Below, one piece after another: positions 60,332-64,000 of a DNA stretch of 64,000 nt. Made by a program: the position numbers and the translations under genes. The DNA is taken from the NCBI GenBank assembly GCA_019279435.1, contig JAAALK010000286.1, positions 47,122,214-47,186,213 of the forward strand, written 5' to 3'. The notes under the pieces are model-generated. The model made no database searches and was not told the origin of the DNA. It worked only from the letters and a program-made list of their open reading frames with translations. Every line of letters starts with the position of its first letter. Position 1 is the first letter of the stretch. The stretch is from Zizania palustris. Its lineage: Eukaryota > Streptophyta > Magnoliopsida > Poales > Poaceae.

Positions 60332-62544
60332 TAGGGGTGAAAGTGGTTCGGATAGTTTCCGACCATATCCGGAAATAAATGGGATAAATTTCTATAATTT
60401 TAAACAGAGAAATTTTTTGACAGATAAAATAAAAAAGAATTTTTTAGTTCTTTCAATTTAAATTTTAGAAACATAATGAATTAACTAAAAATAGCAAACT
60501 GACATATAACAATATCGAATGTTTTCATAAAATAATATACGTTGTATTTTAATTATAAAAAAAGGTTAAAACAAAGATTTAACTATTAATTTGCTTTTAA
60601 ATCTAACACATTTCTTCTTAACATTCTAATTTGTTACTCTCAAATCTCCATTTTTCTTAACATCGTACATGAAAATTTTGTTAAAATAATTTTAAATTTT
60701 TATCACGACATTTATGTATCATATGATTATATCGTGAGACGTCTCGTATTTTCCAGACTTCATTTAAATTTTTTAGAATTAAAATTTCATCAAGCTCTAT
60801 CTTGTCCATTGAGTATCATAACATTTTTTTTAAAAAAATCTTTCAATTTAGTGGATACTAACTTAAAATAGACTCAAATGCATGAATATGATTTTTCTAG
60901 AATTTTTAGTTCATTATTTCATGCACTTGTAGTTCAAATTTGACAAATTTCAATATAAATCAAAGAAACATACATAATGAATTAAAAATAACAAACTTAT
61001 GTATAAAAATGTGAATTTTTTATAAGATTAGATATGTTGTATTTTGATCATAGAAAAAAATCAAGTTTAAAAGAAGATTTAACTATTAATTTAATTTTAA
61101 ACCTAACACATTCCTTTTTAACATTATAATTCGTTACTCTCAAATCTCCATCTTTCTTAACATTGTATATGAAAATTTTATCAAAATAATTTTAAATTTT
61201 TATCATAGTATCTATGTATCATATGATCATACCATGAGACGTATCGTATTTTTCAGACTTCATTTGAATTTTTTAGAATTAAAATTTCATTAAGCTCTAT
61301 GTTGTCCATCGAGTGTCGTAATATTTTAAAAAACAAATCTTTCAATTTAGTGGATGCTGACTTAAAATATACTCAAATGCATGAATATGATTTTTCTAGA
61401 ATTTTTAGTTCATTATTTTATACACTTGTACTTCAAATTTGACAAATTTCAATATAAATCAAAGAAATAGACATAATGAATTAAAAATAGCAAACTTATG
61501 TATAAAAATTTGAATTTTTTTTATAAGATTATATACGTTGTATTTTGATCATAGAAAAAAAATCAAGTTTAAACGAAGATTTAACTATTGATTTGCTTTT
61601 AAACCTAACACATTCCTTCTTAACATTCTAATTCGTTACTCTCAAATCTCCATCTTTGCTTTTAAACCTAACACATTCCTTCTTAACATTCTAATTCGTT
61701 ACTCTCAAATCTCCATCTTTCTTAACATCATACATGAAAACTTTGTCAAAATAATTTAAAATTTTTATCACAGCATATATGTGTCATATGATGATACCAT
61801 GTGATGTCTAGTATTTTTCAGACTTCATTTGAATTTTTTAGAATTAAAATTTCATTAAGCTCTATATTGTCCATCGAGTGTCGTAACATTTTTTAAAAAA
61901 ACTATCTTTCAATTTAGTGGATACCGACTTAAAATAGACTCAAATGCATGAATATGATTTTTTAAGAATTTTTGGTTCATTATTTCATACACTTGTAGTT
62001 CAAATTTGACAAATTTCAATATAAATCAAAGAAACATACATAATGAATTAAAAAGAGCAAACTTATGCATAACAATGTGAATTTTTTATGAGATTAGATA
62101 TGTTGTATTTTGATCGTAGAAAAAAATTCAAATTTAAACGAACCTTTACAATTCAAATCTATAATTTTAAACCTTATCTCTCACTCCAAAAATAAAGTCA
62201 ATAGTAAACTTTGACTAAAATCCTACCAACCCAAATTTTTCTTTCTCTCTCTTAGTCTCTCCTCCTCCTGCCGCCTCTCTCTCCCCGTTCGTGATGATTT
62301 ATGTGATATTAACTATTATTTATAATTTGTGTATTGTGATCGTGAATAAATAAATACATTATTGATATTCGGTAAGTATTTGTTACCGCATTCGTATTCG
62401 ATTCCTATCCACTCTATATTCGTATTCGATGATATCCGACTCCGGATCCGGATTATCCGAATCTGAATTTGAATCCGAAAAAATATATGAAAAAAGATAT
62501 GATATTAGTGATATCCGTCCATATCCGATCCGTTTTCACCCCTA
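60332..62544. mobile_element. Ac-like hAT element with ATCCG subterminal words and internal tandem repeats
   Basis: It begins TAGGGGTGAAAGTGG and ends CGTTTTCACCCCTA. The flanks are CTCACTAG (60324-60331) and CTCACTAC (62545-62552), 7 of 8 equal. Subterminal zones hold TTCGGATA, ATATCCG and TATCCGA words. The centre is tandemly repeated (see the next entry). 2213 bp with no transposase frame. Confidence 0.88.
60470..62150. repeat. Tandem repeat of about 500-bp units inside the hAT element
   Basis: The landmark (A/G)CAAACT recurs at 60494, 60991, 61490 and 62057, giving spacings of 497, 499 and 567 bp. Units share stretches such as CAATTTAGTGGAT and ATGCATGAATATGATTTTT. The third unit is longer because a 63-bp stretch (starting TTTGCTTTTAAACC, at 61592 and 61655) is itself duplicated in tandem. 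Confidence 0.88.
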
Positions 62545-62559
62545 CTCACTACGATGCTT

Positions 62560-63020
62560 CTGTTTCTTATTTTTCTTTTTCTTGAAAGACAGTCTTGTTT
62601 ATTTGTAAATTAAAAATAGTTTTATGAGCGGCCTTTAATATTTTTATCCATAAGGGTATGTAGTAGGATACGAAAGATAAAGCTATAAAAAATCGTCAAA
62701 AAAAACTAATGTAACTTTTAAAATTAGATTCGGAAAACTAGCTTTTACTATAACTTGAGAAAACAGACAGACTCTTAAGCTTTTGGTTAACTTAATGTAC
62801 CCCAATATGGTATTAAAATTATAGTTTTAATTCGGCTCCTGGCTAACAGGATTAATTACAAACATTTGTATGGGCTTTTCACATATATTATTACATCCTG
62901 CCGAGCCCTACCACTAGATTGACTATACGCCTCCGTTGGAAAAAAAATGTCCCTTTATCGTCCTTAAAAACAAAACAAGACAATACATTGTAAAAACAGA
63001 ATTATTAGAATCAATCAATT
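62560..63020. other. Intergenic, no gene seen
   Basis: AT-rich DNA between the hAT element and the palindrome-bearing repeat. Confidence 0.35.
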
Positions 63021-63029
63021 AATCTAGCA

Positions 63030-63760
63030 ACCCACAACAATCGAACGTGGCTGACGATGCTACATTCGGCCGAAGTAGTCGTTGCGGCACTGACGTGGCT
63101 CCACGTTCGGCAGTTGAAGTGTCAAACGAGGCTGACATGGCTACATTCGGCCGATCAAGTGTCGAATGTGACTTGACGTAGTCACGTTCGGTCGATCAAG
63201 TACCGACGGGAGTCCATATTTATTATTTTTTTAATTTAACCTTTGGATTTGATTTTTTTTAAAAAAATATTTTAATTTTACTGTACCTTGTTTACAGTAG
63301 TTTACGTACGCAGTGGAGATAGATAAAGAGAGGGCAGGGCATACGGCCGGGTCACTAGTACGTCGATATGATTGAGTTAATGACTTGATGTACTAGCGAT
63401 AGAAATCTTTGTGGTTGTAGTAGGATTTTTTTAAAAATATTTTTTAAAAAAATCAAATATGTATGTCCTCGTTTGAAAATTTTACAAAAGTATCATGCGG
63501 TTGACTGGATGCCACGTCAGCTCCAGTCGGTACTTCAAGTGCCGACTGGTGCTGACTGCGCAACATCAACCTCAGTCAGCACTTCAAGTGCCGATTGGAG
63601 CTAACATGACAGAATCTGATAAGGACAGCATCTAGTCAGCACCAGTCGACACTTCAAGTGCCGACCATAGACTATTTATGCAATTTTTTGAAACGAACAT
63701 ACATATTTGATTTTTTTTAAAAAAATATTATTTTAAAAAGATTCGTAGGAGTAGTAGCAT
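63030..63760. repeat. Palindrome-rich repeat with three copies of the 21-mer
   Basis: 63040-63210 has repeated words CATTCGGCCGA, GTTCGG and GATCAAGTGTCGA. 63526-63546, 63575-63595 and 63645-63665 are copies of the GTCGGCACTT-C-AAGTGCCGAC palindrome, each followed by related sequence. The first extends to 27 bp (CCAGTCGG to CCGACTGG). It is the same family as the copy at 3597-3617. Class unknown. Confidence 0.6.
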
Positions 63761-64000
63761 TTTGTGCTTCCTCAAAACTATTATTCACAACCATTACTAT
63801 ATATTCTTTGTGGACAGCTAGCAAAAACTACACAATTAATAACTATTATTGATTGTCAGGTCGTATAACATTCATTAATTTGTTTCAACCATTATACCAA
63901 ATAATAATTTTAATCTTTCAAGGACAATGTCTTCCCCAAAAATGCTTACTATGTCGCTGTAATACTTCTAGTATTTAGAAGCTCCCCAAACAACATCTCG

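Noticed and set aside
1..64000. tRNA, rRNA or snoRNA genes and organelle DNA insertions
   Set aside because: Looked for box-like and cloverleaf patterns and familiar plastid sequences; none was convincing without a computed search.

Overview
This is nuclear DNA from a plant, almost certainly a grass (Poaceae). The genes have GT-AG introns. Coding exons are GC-rich, with GC falling along the gene, and they sit in AT-rich spacer. The window is full of grass-type transposons: Tourist/PIF MITEs with TAA or TTA duplications, CACTA elements with CACTACAAG ends, Ac-like hAT elements with TAGGGRTG ends, small Helitrons and a Mutator-like element. I cannot name the genus from sequence alone. A panicoid grass is a guess.

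Six host genes can be supported. From left to right: (1) the first 86 coding bases of a DWNN-domain (PQT3-like) E3 ubiquitin ligase, minus strand, running off the left edge; (2) a two-exon LOB-domain (LBD4-type) transcription factor, 15723-18130, plus; (3) a nine-exon At4g15545-like coiled-coil protein, 19070-21164, minus; (4) a fourteen-exon membralin, 27763-36098, minus; (5) a single-exon SAUR gene, 40821-41204, minus; (6) a two-exon small protein with an EAR motif and a CPRC/CPRC zinc ribbon, 54469-55768, minus. Exon boundaries were derived by hand from splice sites and phase. Genes 2, 3, 5 and 6 read through cleanly. Membralin is intact except for two opposite single-base shifts in adjacent exons 10 and 11. 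These genes form no evident pathway; this is an ordinary gene island arrangement.

The rest is mobile DNA, much of it with exact ends and target-site duplications. A 4.5-kb Mutator-like element (21439-25985, 9-bp duplication) lies 274 bp upstream of the At4g15545-like start codon. It carries a decayed MURA-type transposase and, convergent to it, a broken GRF zinc-finger gene. Five Ac-like hAT elements have full 8-bp (or 7-of-8) duplications, one nested in another. Two CACTA elements share a hairpin-forming subterminal motif. Other elements are a Tourist MITE interrupted by a solo LTR, three related mini-Helitrons (one with its empty site preserved in a neighbouring tandem copy), remnants of Ty1/copia and Ty3/gypsy elements, and about ten MITEs.

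I found no clearly new biological system, no RNA genes and no CRISPR. The points most worth checking are the membralin double frameshift with a possible rescuing splice acceptor, the paired-gene Mutator element, the hAT group with shared ends but different subterminal repeats, the perfect hairpin array at 7047-7372, and the palindromic 21-mers near both ends of the window.
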